Shown piece after piece: positions 24,252 through 32,529 of a stretch of 35,824 bases of DNA. Where the stretch lies: contig CADCDY010000006.1 in assembly GCA_902800245.1 (NCBI GenBank), positions 1-35,824 on the forward strand, read 5' to 3'. The stretch is from an uncultured Prevotellaceae bacterium. GTDB lineage: Bacteria; Bacteroidota; Bacteroidia; Bacteroidales; Bacteroidaceae. Under the pieces are notes generated by a model that ran no database searches, had not been told where the DNA came from, and saw only the letters and a list, made by a program, of their open reading frames with translations. Both the position numbers and the translations under genes were made by a program. How positions within the stretch are numbered: the first letter of the stretch is position 1; each line of letters starts with the position of its first letter.

Positions 24252-25379
24252 ATGATAGTCGGGGTTGATGCAAAGCGGATAGTGCGCAACGGAACTGGAC
24301 TGGGCAGTTACGGGCGGACACTGGTGAACGACCTGTTACGGTGTGCCGACAGCACGCTGGAACTACGGCTCTATGCACCCGACGAAGGGAATGAGGAACT
24401 GAGGGGGCAAATCATAGAAGACGCCCAGTTTTGCTACCCGGCAGGAAAACCCGGCGCCATACGGAAGGCGTGGTGGCGAACGAAGGGTATCGTGAAGGAC
24501 CTGAAACGTGACGGTGTCAGCGTGTATCATGGTTTGTCAGGTGAACTGCCTATCGGTTTGCGCAAAGCTGGCATCCACGGGATAGTCACTATCCACGATC
24601 TCATTTTTTTGCGCCATCCCGAATACTACAACTGGATAGATACGAAAATCTACGAATGGAAATTCCGCCAGACACTGCGCGAGGCAGAACATATCATTGC
24701 CATCAGTGAACGGACTAAGCAAGACATTATCGAACTGGGCGGAGCAGAATACGCTGACCACATCAGTGTCATCTACCAGAGTTTTGCACCAAGGTTTTCC
24801 ACCGTGGTAACAGCAGAAAGGAAAGCCAAGGTAAGAGAACGCTACGGATTACCAGCCAGATATGTGCTGAATGTAGGAACTATCGAGCGACGGAAGAACC
24901 TGTTGCTGGCAATAGAAGCATTGGACCTGCTGCCAAAAGACATACATCTGGTAGCGGTAGGCAGGCAGACTCCCTACGCTCAGGAATTACCGAAGGATGA
25001 GCGTATCCACCTGTTGAGTGGTGTGCCGGATGAAGATCTGGCAGCCATCTATGCTTTGGGTGAGGCTTTCGTCTATCCATCGCGCTACGAGGGATTCGGC
25101 ATCCCCATCATTGAAGCCATTGCTGCCGGACTGCCCGTAGTAGCTTGTACGGGATCGTGTCTGGAGGAAGCTGGTGGACCGCATTGTCGCTACGTGGGAC
25201 CGGACGATGTGACTGGTATGGCTGAAGCGTTAAAGATGTCGCTACGCGGTGCCCGTGACAGAGAGGAACGAATAGCCAGGAGCCGCGAGTATATCAAGCG
25301 GTTTGAGGGACGCGACGTAGCGGGGCAAGTGGTGGAAGTGTACAAAGCTGTCGCGGGAGAACCGCGACACACGTTATAG
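24252..25379 (+). CDS. Glycosyltransferase, GT4 family
   Basis: 375 residues from the ATG at 24252; the earlier TTG at 24246 is within the heptamer region and is less likely. It has the GT-B fold of family 4: an N-terminal GVDAKRIVRNGTGLGSYGR loop, YVLNVGTIERRKNLLLAIEAL opening the C-terminal domain, and EGFGIPIIEAIAAGLPVVAC, the donor-binding E-x7-E motif. It probably transfers mannose from GDP-mannose supplied by the preceding enzyme; the sugar is inferred from context. It is cytoplasmic or loosely membrane-bound. Its 3' end overlaps the convergent barrel-protein gene by 6 bp. Confidence 0.9.
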   Translation: MIVGVDAKRIVRNGTGLGSYGRTLVNDLLRCADSTLELRLYAPDEGNEELRGQIIEDAQFCYPAGKPGAIRKAWWRTKGIVKDLKRDGVSVYHGLSGELPIGLRKAGIHGIVTIHDLIFLRHPEYYNWIDTKIYEWKFRQTLREAEHIIAISERTKQDIIELGGAEYADHISVIYQSFAPRFSTVVTAERKAKVRERYGLPARYVLNVGTIERRKNLLLAIEALDLLPKDIHLVAVGRQTPYAQELPKDERIHLLSGVPDEDLAAIYALGEAFVYPSRYEGFGIPIIEAIAAGLPVVACTGSCLEEAGGPHCRYVGPDDVTGMAEALKMSLRGARDREERIARSREYIKRFEGRDVAGQVVEVYKAVAGEPRHTL

Positions 25380-27470
25380 CTTGAGGCGAAACTGAAAGAG
25401 AAGGTCCGTCTGGGAGGAAGCATCGATTTGTTGATAGCCACTGGAGATAACGGCACGGTCAAAATAATTGGTCGTGCCGATTTTGGCTGAAAACGACCAA
25501 CGTCCAAGGTCTGCTCGTGCCATCAGGGAATAACGGATACCATGTCCATAGAATGCAGGGAAAGAGAAATCATAAGGTACAGAGGGTTCATACTGATAAA
25601 GACGGCTGTCATAGTCGTCGGTATGGAACCAGCCTGCAAAACCATTCAGTCGTAAGGCACGATATCGGAAGGCAACCTGCTGGCTAATCATAATGCCACG
25701 GGAAGTCTGTTGTTCGCGACAAGCAAGCATGGCTCCATCGAGCTGGGTCTTAAAATTGAGGGAAGGTTGCGACGTCGCAACAGACGGTGAAGAAGAGGAA
25801 GAAGGATAGGCGAAGGAAATGCGGGCACGATGCTCATAGCGATTGTTGAGATAGGAATGAGTATCGTTGTCACGTTGCCTGACATGGAAACGATACTGAG
25901 TTTCCAGCACCCCTATATTAAATAAGGTACGCGCGCGGAGAAAAGCATCGAAAGCATCACTCGGAGCACCGACCTGATAACGGAGGAAAGGGAAATGGGC
26001 GTAGTCCACATAACCTTGGAATGATAGCGAACGTGAAGGCGACCAGGTTGCACCCAAATAAAGCCCATGCTCGTTCTGTGCGGAAGAGCCCTCACCGAAG
26101 CTGCGCGCATGAAGGGCAGTATACCGTTTGTCGTAGTAACGGTGAAGCAACATGAGGCTGAGCTGGTCTGTAGCACGGAAACTCGCTGTATGAATAGCCG
26201 CCAAAGCTCCGTCGCCATTAAGTGCCGTTTCACCCATGAAGGAAAAACGGGAAGAGGTCAAGCTATAGTCGAGGGAGGCATTAAAGAAAGAGGTGCCGGA
26301 AGGAGCGTAGGAGCGGTAGTTTAGCTTCGAAGATGTCGAAGCATACGGGACGAGGGAGCGGTCGAAATGCGTATAGACGGTGTTGAAGGAGAGAGTGGGC
26401 TTGTAGGTTTTGTGAGGAGAGTTTGGATGGTAAGTAACGCGGAAGCCAAGGTCGGTCTCGTGACTGTTATGCTTCTTTTCCATCTCAGTTTCCGTGCGGT
26501 GGTAACCATCAGTCAAGAGAGTACGAATGGTTCCATCCTTATTAAGCGTTGCATCAATGGGGCGATAAGAGGCAAAGGCTGTTACGCTCCATGAGGGTGC
26601 AAGACGAATTTGGGCAGCCGCACCCTGCAGATAACTCCCCACAGAGCGTGAAGAATGAGCCGTCAAAGTCTGGGTGGTACGTCCCAAAGACTGCAGAGTG
26701 GCCTGTTTGCCGAGATAAAATCCTGTATTCATGACCAATCCCATGCCGAATTGCACACGATACATGCCAAGATTCAAGGCTTCTATACAACCTATCTTAC
26801 GAAGCTGGAAATAATAGGAATAATGGTCGTAACCCCAGTGGTTACGTCCAGAGAAGAAGGGTTCGCCTGCATCCTGTGCTGCCGTCAGGCCAAATTTCAG
26901 CTGGTCGTGAGAAGAGAATTGCAATCGCAAGTCGTGGCGCTGCTGATAACCCAGATAGCCATTGATATCGCCCTTACGTTTATATAATGGCTGACGTAAT
27001 GACCCTTCAAACGTGAAATGTCCATCGTGAAGCAAATGTGACAAGACGGATTTAGCGCTTCGGGCTGGGCTTAGCGTATCGCCAATGACGACGAAATAGT
27101 TCAGTAACAGACGGGTATCGCGATCCAAGCTCTCTATCATCTGCAGTTCACCTAGCGAGCGCAGAGGACGATAGCGATCGATATAAGCCACGAGTTCTTC
27201 TATCTGTTCGGCAGAAAGGAAAGGTAACTGTTCGAGTTGAGACTTCGAAGTCTGATTGAGGTTCAAAGGGTTCTCCGCAAGAGTAGAAAGGAGTTCGAAG
27301 GTTGCCTCGCTATATCCTTCGTCAGCATCGTCGGGAGAGAGCCAGGAGCGGAAGGCTTCCTGCCAGTCATTGGAAGACTGTGGCGATGCCGCAGCATTTG
27401 TAACAGAAGGTTGCGATAACATCGCAACAGACGGGACAAGGAGGAAAAGGATAGACAGGAGGATACGCAT
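25374..27470 (-). CDS. Helix-hairpin-helix protein with predicted outer-membrane barrel
   Basis: 698 residues from the ATG at 27470, which starts a signal peptide (MRILLSILFLLVPSVAMLS); the longer frame would run into the previous gene. A ComEA-like helix-hairpin-helix region follows (LNLNQTSKSQLEQLPFLSAEQIEELVAYI, then LRSLGELQMI) at about 65-110. The remaining 550 residues alternate polar and aromatic residues as in outer-membrane beta barrels and end in a strand (TDLLFQFRLKL). Such proteins are common in Bacteroidetes with no assigned role; DNA uptake or binding at the envelope is only a guess. Two copies of the SVAxxSQP palindrome are in frame, one in the signal peptide region and one in the barrel. 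It is the last gene of the operon. Confidence 0.78.
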   Translation of the reverse strand: MRILLSILFLLVPSVAMLSQPSVTNAAASPQSSNDWQEAFRSWLSPDDADEGYSEATFELLSTLAENPLNLNQTSKSQLEQLPFLSAEQIEELVAYIDRYRPLRSLGELQMIESLDRDTRLLLNYFVVIGDTLSPARSAKSVLSHLLHDGHFTFEGSLRQPLYKRKGDINGYLGYQQRHDLRLQFSSHDQLKFGLTAAQDAGEPFFSGRNHWGYDHYSYYFQLRKIGCIEALNLGMYRVQFGMGLVMNTGFYLGKQATLQSLGRTTQTLTAHSSRSVGSYLQGAAAQIRLAPSWSVTAFASYRPIDATLNKDGTIRTLLTDGYHRTETEMEKKHNSHETDLGFRVTYHPNSPHKTYKPTLSFNTVYTHFDRSLVPYASTSSKLNYRSYAPSGTSFFNASLDYSLTSSRFSFMGETALNGDGALAAIHTASFRATDQLSLMLLHRYYDKRYTALHARSFGEGSSAQNEHGLYLGATWSPSRSLSFQGYVDYAHFPFLRYQVGAPSDAFDAFLRARTLFNIGVLETQYRFHVRQRDNDTHSYLNNRYEHRARISFAYPSSSSSPSVATSQPSLNFKTQLDGAMLACREQQTSRGIMISQQVAFRYRALRLNGFAGWFHTDDYDSRLYQYEPSVPYDFSFPAFYGHGIRYSLMARADLGRWSFSAKIGTTNYFDRAVISSGYQQIDASSQTDLLFQFRLKL
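25766..25781. repeat. In-frame palindrome, SVAxxSQP family, copy 1
   Basis: GTTGCGACGTCGCAAC is a perfect 16-bp palindrome. Flanks AAGG before and AGACGG after are shared with the other copies. It reads PSVATSQPS in the barrel-protein gene. Confidence 0.9.
27410..27428. repeat. In-frame palindrome, SVAxxSQP family, copy 2
   Basis: GTTGCGAT, AAC, ATCGCAAC, with an 8-bp stem. Flanks AAGG and AGACGG as in copy 1. It reads PSVAMLSQPS, forming the end of the signal peptide and the start of the mature protein. Confidence 0.9.
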
Positions 27471-27474
27471 GGCG

Positions 27475-28092
27475 TTACAATTGTCCAGCCTCAACCATGA
27501 GGACAACACGTTCTGTCAAACGATCGATACCCTCAGGATCGTACTCTTTCTTCAACGAAGCACCAAAGGCCCATGCAAAGGCCTGATAGAAACCAGCGCG
27601 TACTGGCCCGAGGAAGGCCTGAATCAGTTCATAACTCGAAGAATGGCTCTCGCGATAGATGAGTTTGATCAGCAGTTTCCCTTGTGAATAAGTCAGTTTC
27701 TTCATACGGGGCTTATATTCCTTCATGATACTTTTTTCGACTCGTTTCATGTGTTCCGCCTTTGCTTTCTTATCAGGCAGGGTTTCCAGATATTCTGCCG
27801 TTTCCATCATGATCATATTAGCCTCCTTGGCAATGGGAAGCACCAACTTGACATTCTTCACCAGACGCATGTAGGCGCCTTCCTGTTTCTTATTCTCAAA
27901 GGTGACAGGCGGAAAGACATAGACATTGTTCATCTCCATATACTGGATGCTGTCACCCCCTTCATAGACCTTGCCAACCTTCACGGTAGGGACGAAAGTC
28001 GGACTATCCATATCGACCTTCTCCGCTTTGTTTTTCTGTGCCATCACAGCAACAGACACCAACAATAATCCTATCAGCAAGACCTTTCTCAT
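27475..28092 (-). CDS. DUF4294 domain protein
   Basis: 205 residues with a signal peptide (MRKVLLIGLLLVSVAVMAQ). The mature part (GDSIQYMEMNNVYVFPP, then RLVKNVKLVLPIAKEA, LTYSQGKLLIKLIYRES, FLGPVRAGFYQAFAWAFG) matches the DUF4294 family of Bacteroidetes. The function is unknown. The gap to the next gene is 4 bp and to the previous one 2 bp, so it is inside the operon. Confidence 0.85.
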   Translation of the reverse strand: MRKVLLIGLLLVSVAVMAQKNKAEKVDMDSPTFVPTVKVGKVYEGGDSIQYMEMNNVYVFPPVTFENKKQEGAYMRLVKNVKLVLPIAKEANMIMMETAEYLETLPDKKAKAEHMKRVEKSIMKEYKPRMKKLTYSQGKLLIKLIYRESHSSSYELIQAFLGPVRAGFYQAFAWAFGASLKKEYDPEGIDRLTERVVLMVEAGQL

Positions 28093-28094
28093 TA

Positions 28095-29087
28095 CTATTC
28101 AGAATAGATGAGTTGCACCAACGTTTGTCCTACAGCCTGCAGGGTATTACGGTCGATGTGCTGCATATCGTCAGAGACGGTGTGCCACGTAGGACCGAAG
28201 GAGCTCTGTTCGCAGTCAGGATAGTGATTGATAATGTCGATACAGGGAATACCCGCCTTTTCATTCACAGGCACATGATCATCAGTGACGCCACCGCTAT
28301 CCTTATAAGGGAAGATGCTGCCGTAACCAGCAGTATTAGCGGCCTGCCAGACGCGCTCAACAATATTGCGGGCATAGTGCATAGAGTAGTATTCACGATA
28401 GAACTTGGCACCCTGACCACCAACCATATCAAGCAGAATAGCGTATTGGTAGGTTTTGGATTTTGCCTCGTCGCTAACAGCCCAATACTGGGCACCAAGG
28501 GCCCAAGAATCGCCATTGACGTCTTCTTCCCATTGGGGAATCCCCCAGTCTTCCGCGTCGAAACAAATGAAATCGACTGCCAGACGGACAGAATCATTTT
28601 GCTGTAGCATTCGAGCCAATTCCAACATAATAGCGACACCCGAGGCGCCATCGTTAGCCGCCATTACGGGCTTGCGCCAATTCGCTTCGTCAGGGTCGTT
28701 GTCAGCCCAGGGGCGGCTGTCCCAGTGAGCACAGATGAAGATGCGGGGAATAGGTTGCGACTGAGTCGCAACAGACCGTACAGGAGCGGTCGCGATGATG
28801 TTAGTACTCTTAAGGATAGTGCCGTCGTAGCCTTTCAGGTCAGCCTTCTGAAGGGTTACCTGATAGCCAAACTGCTCGAATTTCTGCTGAATCCATTGGG
28901 CGCATTGTTCGTGGGCGGTACTGTTCATCGTACGAGGTCCGAAAGCACACTGTGCTGCACAAAACTCGTAGGCAGAGTCTGCATTGAAGGTCAGGGCCAC
29001 CGCAGACTGGGTCGTCTGGCTCTTCTTGGTGGTGCCACAGGCTACCAACAGACTCACAGCCAATAACATATAGATGATTCTTTTCAT
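28095..29087 (-). CDS. M28-family glutaminyl-peptide cyclotransferase-like lipoprotein
   Basis: 330 residues with a lipoprotein signal peptide ending in LLVACG. The zinc-hydrolase core has CAHWDSRPWADNDPD, MAANDGASGVAIMLELAR, FICFDAEDWG and, near the end, TDDHVP and WHTVSDDMQHIDRNTLQAVGQT. This strongly resembles the animal-type glutaminyl cyclases of Porphyromonas and Prevotella, which form N-terminal pyroglutamate on exported proteins that begin with Gln; an aminopeptidase role is the alternative. Copy 3 of the in-frame palindrome encodes SVATQSQP just before the core, at a loop. It has a 1-bp gap to the fusion hydrolase gene upstream. Confidence 0.87.
   Translation of the reverse strand: MKRIIYMLLAVSLLVACGTTKKSQTTQSAVALTFNADSAYEFCAAQCAFGPRTMNSTAHEQCAQWIQQKFEQFGYQVTLQKADLKGYDGTILKSTNIIATAPVRSVATQSQPIPRIFICAHWDSRPWADNDPDEANWRKPVMAANDGASGVAIMLELARMLQQNDSVRLAVDFICFDAEDWGIPQWEEDVNGDSWALGAQYWAVSDEAKSKTYQYAILLDMVGGQGAKFYREYYSMHYARNIVERVWQAANTAGYGSIFPYKDSGGVTDDHVPVNEKAGIPCIDIINHYPDCEQSSFGPTWHTVSDDMQHIDRNTLQAVGQTLVQLIYSE
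28754..28772. repeat. In-frame palindrome, SVAxxSQP family, copy 3
   Basis: GTTGCGACT, G, AGTCGCAAC, with a 9-bp stem around one base. Flanks TAGG and AGACCG. It reads RSVATQSQPIP in the cyclase-like gene. Confidence 0.9.
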
Positions 29088-29088
29088 A

Positions 29089-30849
29089 CTATTCTCTTAC
29101 ACTCTGTACTTGTGTCATAACACGCAGGAAGTTGCCTCCCCAAATCTTCTCGATGTCCTGTTCACTATAGCCACGAGCCAGCAATAAACGGGTAAAGTTC
29201 AGTAATTCCGACGAGTTCGCCATTCCACGTACACCGCCATCGCCATCGAAATCAGTACCGATACCTACGTAATCGATTCCCATCACCTCAATGGCATGAT
29301 CCAAATGGCGCAGGGCATCAAGGACAGTAGCTTCGCCATCCTTCACGAGGAAACCATTATACATGGTAATCTGCATCACCCCACCCTTTGCAGCTAAAGC
29401 GCGCATCTGGTCGTCAGTCAGATTACGCGGATGGTCGCAAAGTGCATGACAACTGCTATGACTGCACACAATGGGCTGACTACTCATCTCCAACGCATCA
29501 TAAAAACTCTTCTCGCCAGCATGACTGAGGTCAACGAGAATGCCCAAACGGTTCATCTCACGAACCACCTGCTTTCCAAAAGCACTGATACCGTTATGCG
29601 TATGGTTACCACGAGCAGAATCACAGATATCGTTGTCGCCATTATGGCATAGCGTCATATAAACGATACCACGCTGAGCAAAATGCTGCAGACGATCCAA
29701 ATGACCATCGAGTGCAAGACCATTCTCAATGCCTAGCATGATACTTTTGCGTCCCTGTTGCTTATTGGCATAAAGGTCGGCAGGCGTGCGCGCAATACTT
29801 AAGTACTGCTTGTTTTGCTCGACGATAGCCTCAATCTTGTCAAAGATAAGGTCGGCATATTCCGTAGGACCATTGACGTCGAAATCGACCTTCGACGAGA
29901 ACGTCTCATCCTGCTGAGGTTGAGGAAGATAGCACACCATGATGGTCGCATCCTGATGGCCCTCCGACATCTTATGGAGGTCAACGAGGATGCGTGGGTC
30001 GCGACTGCCGAAATCAACGCCCTGAGGGAAGAACATCGGCGTATCGCAATGGGTATCGAGCGTGAGGATGCGCTGATGGAGGTCGCAGGTACGACGATAG
30101 TCAGCAGCCTGACGGACGAGCCAAGAGAAGATGGGGGAACCATCTTCCGCGGACATACACTCCGGATGCCACTGAACACCGAGAATGCTTTTATACTCAC
30201 GGCTCTCTATCGCCTCGACGATGCCATCAGCAGAACGGGCAGTCACTCGGAAGCGCTCACCAGAATCAGAAACAGCCTGATGATGGAAGGAGTTAACGAA
30301 TAATTTCTCCCTATTATATATATTAAATAAGGTAGAGGCAGGTTCGATGGTAACGCTATGAGTTGGTTCCGAACGTTCGGCATCCTGCGAATGGCGAATC
30401 TGCGCAACGTCGCTGATATCCTGCTGAACCTTACCACCAAGGGCCATTGCCAACGTCTGGATGCCTCGACAGATGCCCAGCATAGGAATCTGGCGATTAT
30501 AGGCCAGCTGGGTAATCAGCAATTCAGGCAGGTCACGTTCCGCATTGATACCACCCAGACTGGGAGAAGGCTCCTCGCCAGCATAGAGCGGATTAAAATC
30601 TGCACCACCCGTCAACAACAGGCCATCGATATGCTCAAGCGTATTGATGAGCACATCGGTATCGGCAATAGGCGGAATGATGACAGGCACGCCGCCAGCA
30701 CGCCAAATAGACTTGTAGTAGCCCTCGTTAAGCTTACAAGCCAATTCGCCATAGTTACCCGTCAAACCAATCACGGGTTTCCTCTTGGCTTCCGGAAAAG
30801 AACCATAGGCTGTCGTCAGATACGACTGCCAGTCAAAGCGATTGTCCAT
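29089..30849 (-). CDS. Fusion of a C26 glutamine-amidotransferase-like hydrolase and an M19 dipeptidase
   Basis: 586 residues with no signal peptide, so cytoplasmic. Residues 1-250 are a peptidase C26 domain (gamma-glutamyl-gamma-aminobutyrate hydrolase type): LLLTGGADFNP at 78-88, nucleophile Cys127 in GICRGIQ, and the His228/Glu230 pair in QWHPE. Residues 260-586 are a renal-dipeptidase domain: DTHCD at 265-269, IENG with Glu375, LSHAG with His443, CSHSS with His464, HPRN with Arg475 and GTDFDG with Asp533. Both active sites look intact. The first domain would release gamma-linked glutamate and the second would split the remaining dipeptide, as in glutathione-type peptides; this pairing is inferred. 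It follows an Lrp regulator with a 6-bp gap. Confidence 0.93.
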   Translation of the reverse strand: MDNRFDWQSYLTTAYGSFPEAKRKPVIGLTGNYGELACKLNEGYYKSIWRAGGVPVIIPPIADTDVLINTLEHIDGLLLTGGADFNPLYAGEEPSPSLGGINAERDLPELLITQLAYNRQIPMLGICRGIQTLAMALGGKVQQDISDVAQIRHSQDAERSEPTHSVTIEPASTLFNIYNREKLFVNSFHHQAVSDSGERFRVTARSADGIVEAIESREYKSILGVQWHPECMSAEDGSPIFSWLVRQAADYRRTCDLHQRILTLDTHCDTPMFFPQGVDFGSRDPRILVDLHKMSEGHQDATIMVCYLPQPQQDETFSSKVDFDVNGPTEYADLIFDKIEAIVEQNKQYLSIARTPADLYANKQQGRKSIMLGIENGLALDGHLDRLQHFAQRGIVYMTLCHNGDNDICDSARGNHTHNGISAFGKQVVREMNRLGILVDLSHAGEKSFYDALEMSSQPIVCSHSSCHALCDHPRNLTDDQMRALAAKGGVMQITMYNGFLVKDGEATVLDALRHLDHAIEVMGIDYVGIGTDFDGDGGVRGMANSSELLNFTRLLLARGYSEQDIEKIWGGNFLRVMTQVQSVRE

Positions 30850-30855
30850 CGGTTG

Positions 30856-31320
30856 TTATTCGTCTAAGTTAACAGGAATATCACGCTTAATACTCTGTTC
30901 CAGAGAAATCAGCGTCTCAGTAGCTACCACGCCAGGAATATCCTGCAAGCGACCATTCAGCAGATGCATAAGCTGCTCATTGTCACGAGCATAGAGCTTC
31001 ACCATCATGGTGTACGGGCCTGTCGTGAAGTGACACTCTACCACCTCAGGAATGTGCTGGAGGCGTTCGACGACTGTCTTATACATAGAGCCACGCTCCA
31101 ACGTGATACCTACATAGGTACAAGTGGAGTAACCCAGGCTCTTGGGATTGATATCAAAACCACTCCCCATGATGACTTCACCCTCAATGAGGTGCTGAAC
31201 ACGCTGGTGAATGGCAGCACGCGACACGTTACACTCTGCGGCTACATCCTTGAACGGGATGCGCGCATTCTTCGACAGGATACTGAGTATCTTTTTATCA
31301 AGATTGTCAATCTTATCCAT
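30856..31320 (-). CDS. Lrp/AsnC-family transcriptional regulator
   Basis: 154 residues. An N-terminal winged helix-turn-helix (DNLDKKILSILSKNARIPFKDVAAECNVSRAAIHQRVQHLIEGEVI) is followed by the RAM/AsnC ligand domain (STCTYVGITLERGSMY, HFTTGPYTMMVKLYA, IPGVVATETLISLEQSIK). Such regulators sense amino acids. It is the first gene of the run down to 25374, so it likely controls the peptide-processing genes that follow; self-regulation is common in the family. Confidence 0.93.
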   Translation of the reverse strand: MDKIDNLDKKILSILSKNARIPFKDVAAECNVSRAAIHQRVQHLIEGEVIMGSGFDINPKSLGYSTCTYVGITLERGSMYKTVVERLQHIPEVVECHFTTGPYTMMVKLYARDNEQLMHLLNGRLQDIPGVVATETLISLEQSIKRDIPVNLDE

Positions 31321-31352
31321 TTCTTTTTCGTTGTTAGTTTACAAATTGTAAG

Positions 31353-31384
31353 CAAAAGTACGCATTTTTGTTGAAACTGGCAAC
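31353..31384 (-). promoter_or_regulatory. Promoter of the Lrp operon
   Basis: On the minus strand, GTTG (31384-31381), a 20-bp spacer and TACTTTTG (31360-31353). It reads into the ATG at 31320 and is the only visible promoter for the five genes that follow. Confidence 0.72.
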
Positions 31385-31426
31385 ATTTTGCTACTAAAAT
31401 ATGTAAAAATCGCGTATTTTGCCTAC

Positions 31427-32053
31427 TTATCGCTTCCGAATGAGCGTCAAGCCATCCCTTAAAGGCAGGATGACACGTTCGACACGCTGGTCGCGAAGCA
31501 CATAGTCATTGAAGGTCTCAATACCCTTTGTCTGGGGGTCACGATCGTAGGCAGCATCAACCACATGGCCGTCCCACAACGTGTTGTCAGCCAGGATAAA
31601 ACCACCTGGACGCAACACGGAAAGCGCCATTTCGTAGGTCTCGCGATAGGTGCGTTTGTCGCCATCAATAAAAGCCATATCGAACGTCACACCTAAACGT
31701 GGAGCCTCCGTCACAGCATCACCAATGATAAAACGGATTTTGTCAGCAACAGGAGAGCCCTCAATCCAAGGACGCGTGAAATCCTCCTGTTCATCGTTGA
31801 TTTCAAAGGTATAAATCAAACCTCCTTCCTCCAGTCCTTCTGCCATACAAATGGCCGAATAGCCGCTGAAAGTGCCTACTTCGAGGATATTTTTGGGGCG
31901 AATCATCGTCACCAGCATCTTCAGCAAGCGCCCCTGCAAATGACCAGAAGCCATCCGCCCATGAAGCATGTGGATATTCGTAGCACGCCAAAGCCGATAG
32001 AGGTAATCGGGCTCTGGGTCGATGTGCTGAAGGATATAGTCGTCGAGGGTCAT
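31427..32053 (-). CDS. SAM-dependent O-methyltransferase
   Basis: 208 residues. It belongs to the class I O-methyltransferase family (catechol O-methyltransferase-like). Motif I is ILEVGTFSGYSAICMAEGL, the acidic strand end is YTFEIN, the metal-site region is MAFIDGDKRTYRETYE and RPGGFILADNTLWDGHV follows. It transfers methyl from SAM to an unknown hydroxyl acceptor. Its ATG overlaps the aroQ stop by 4 bp. Confidence 0.9.
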   Translation of the reverse strand: MTLDDYILQHIDPEPDYLYRLWRATNIHMLHGRMASGHLQGRLLKMLVTMIRPKNILEVGTFSGYSAICMAEGLEEGGLIYTFEINDEQEDFTRPWIEGSPVADKIRFIIGDAVTEAPRLGVTFDMAFIDGDKRTYRETYEMALSVLRPGGFILADNTLWDGHVVDAAYDRDPQTKGIETFNDYVLRDQRVERVILPLRDGLTLIRKR

Positions 32054-32466
32054 ACCAGCAAAGCCTCAATGGCCAGACGGTAAGAGTCGAGACCAAAGCC
32101 ACAGATGACACCCTTGCAAGCAGCAGAGATGAACGAATGATGGCGGAATTCCTCGCGCTGATGGACGTTGGAGATGTGTACTTCTATGACAGGACATTTC
32201 AACGAACGGATGCAGTCGTGAAGCGCCACAGAAGTGTGGGTATAGGCACCGGCGTTGAGCACGATTCCGTCGAAAGAAAAACCTACCTCCTGCATTTTGT
32301 TGATCAATTCGCCCTCAACGTTGCTCTGATAGTAAGCTATCTCGACGTCAGGATACTTAGCCTGCAACTGAGGCAGATACTGCTCGAACGACGAAGAACC
32401 ATAGATGCCTGGTTCGCGAACACCCAACAGGTTCAAATTAGGACCATTAATGATTTGAATTTTCAT
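32050..32466 (-). CDS. aroQ: Type II 3-dehydroquinate dehydratase
   Basis: 138 residues, close to the usual 140-150. It dehydrates 3-dehydroquinate to 3-dehydroshikimate in the shikimate pathway. The start IINGPNLNLLGVREPGIYG includes the catalytic Tyr, NAGAYTHTSVALHD carries the base-stabilising residues, and EVHISNVHQREEFRHHS the catalytic His and substrate-binding region. It is divergent from xerD with the two promoters facing each other. Confidence 0.95.
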   Translation of the reverse strand: MKIQIINGPNLNLLGVREPGIYGSSSFEQYLPQLQAKYPDVEIAYYQSNVEGELINKMQEVGFSFDGIVLNAGAYTHTSVALHDCIRSLKCPVIEVHISNVHQREEFRHHSFISAACKGVICGFGLDSYRLAIEALLV

Positions 32467-32491
32467 ATTTCAAAACTTTTTTGTACCTTTG
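32461..32491 (+). promoter_or_regulatory. Promoter of xerD
   Basis: TTTC (32461-32464), a 19-bp spacer and TACCTTTG (32484-32491). The -33 box lies at the aroQ start codon region. Confidence 0.7.
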
Positions 32492-32497
32492 TGGCGG

Positions 32498-32529
32498 CAA
32501 AGATACGAATTTAAATGGAAACTGACAAG
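32498..32529 (-). promoter_or_regulatory. Promoter of aroQ
   Basis: On the minus strand, CTTG (32529-32526), a 20-bp spacer and TATCTTTG (32505-32498). The -33 box lies inside the xerD coding region. The two -7 boxes face each other 6 bp apart. Confidence 0.7.
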
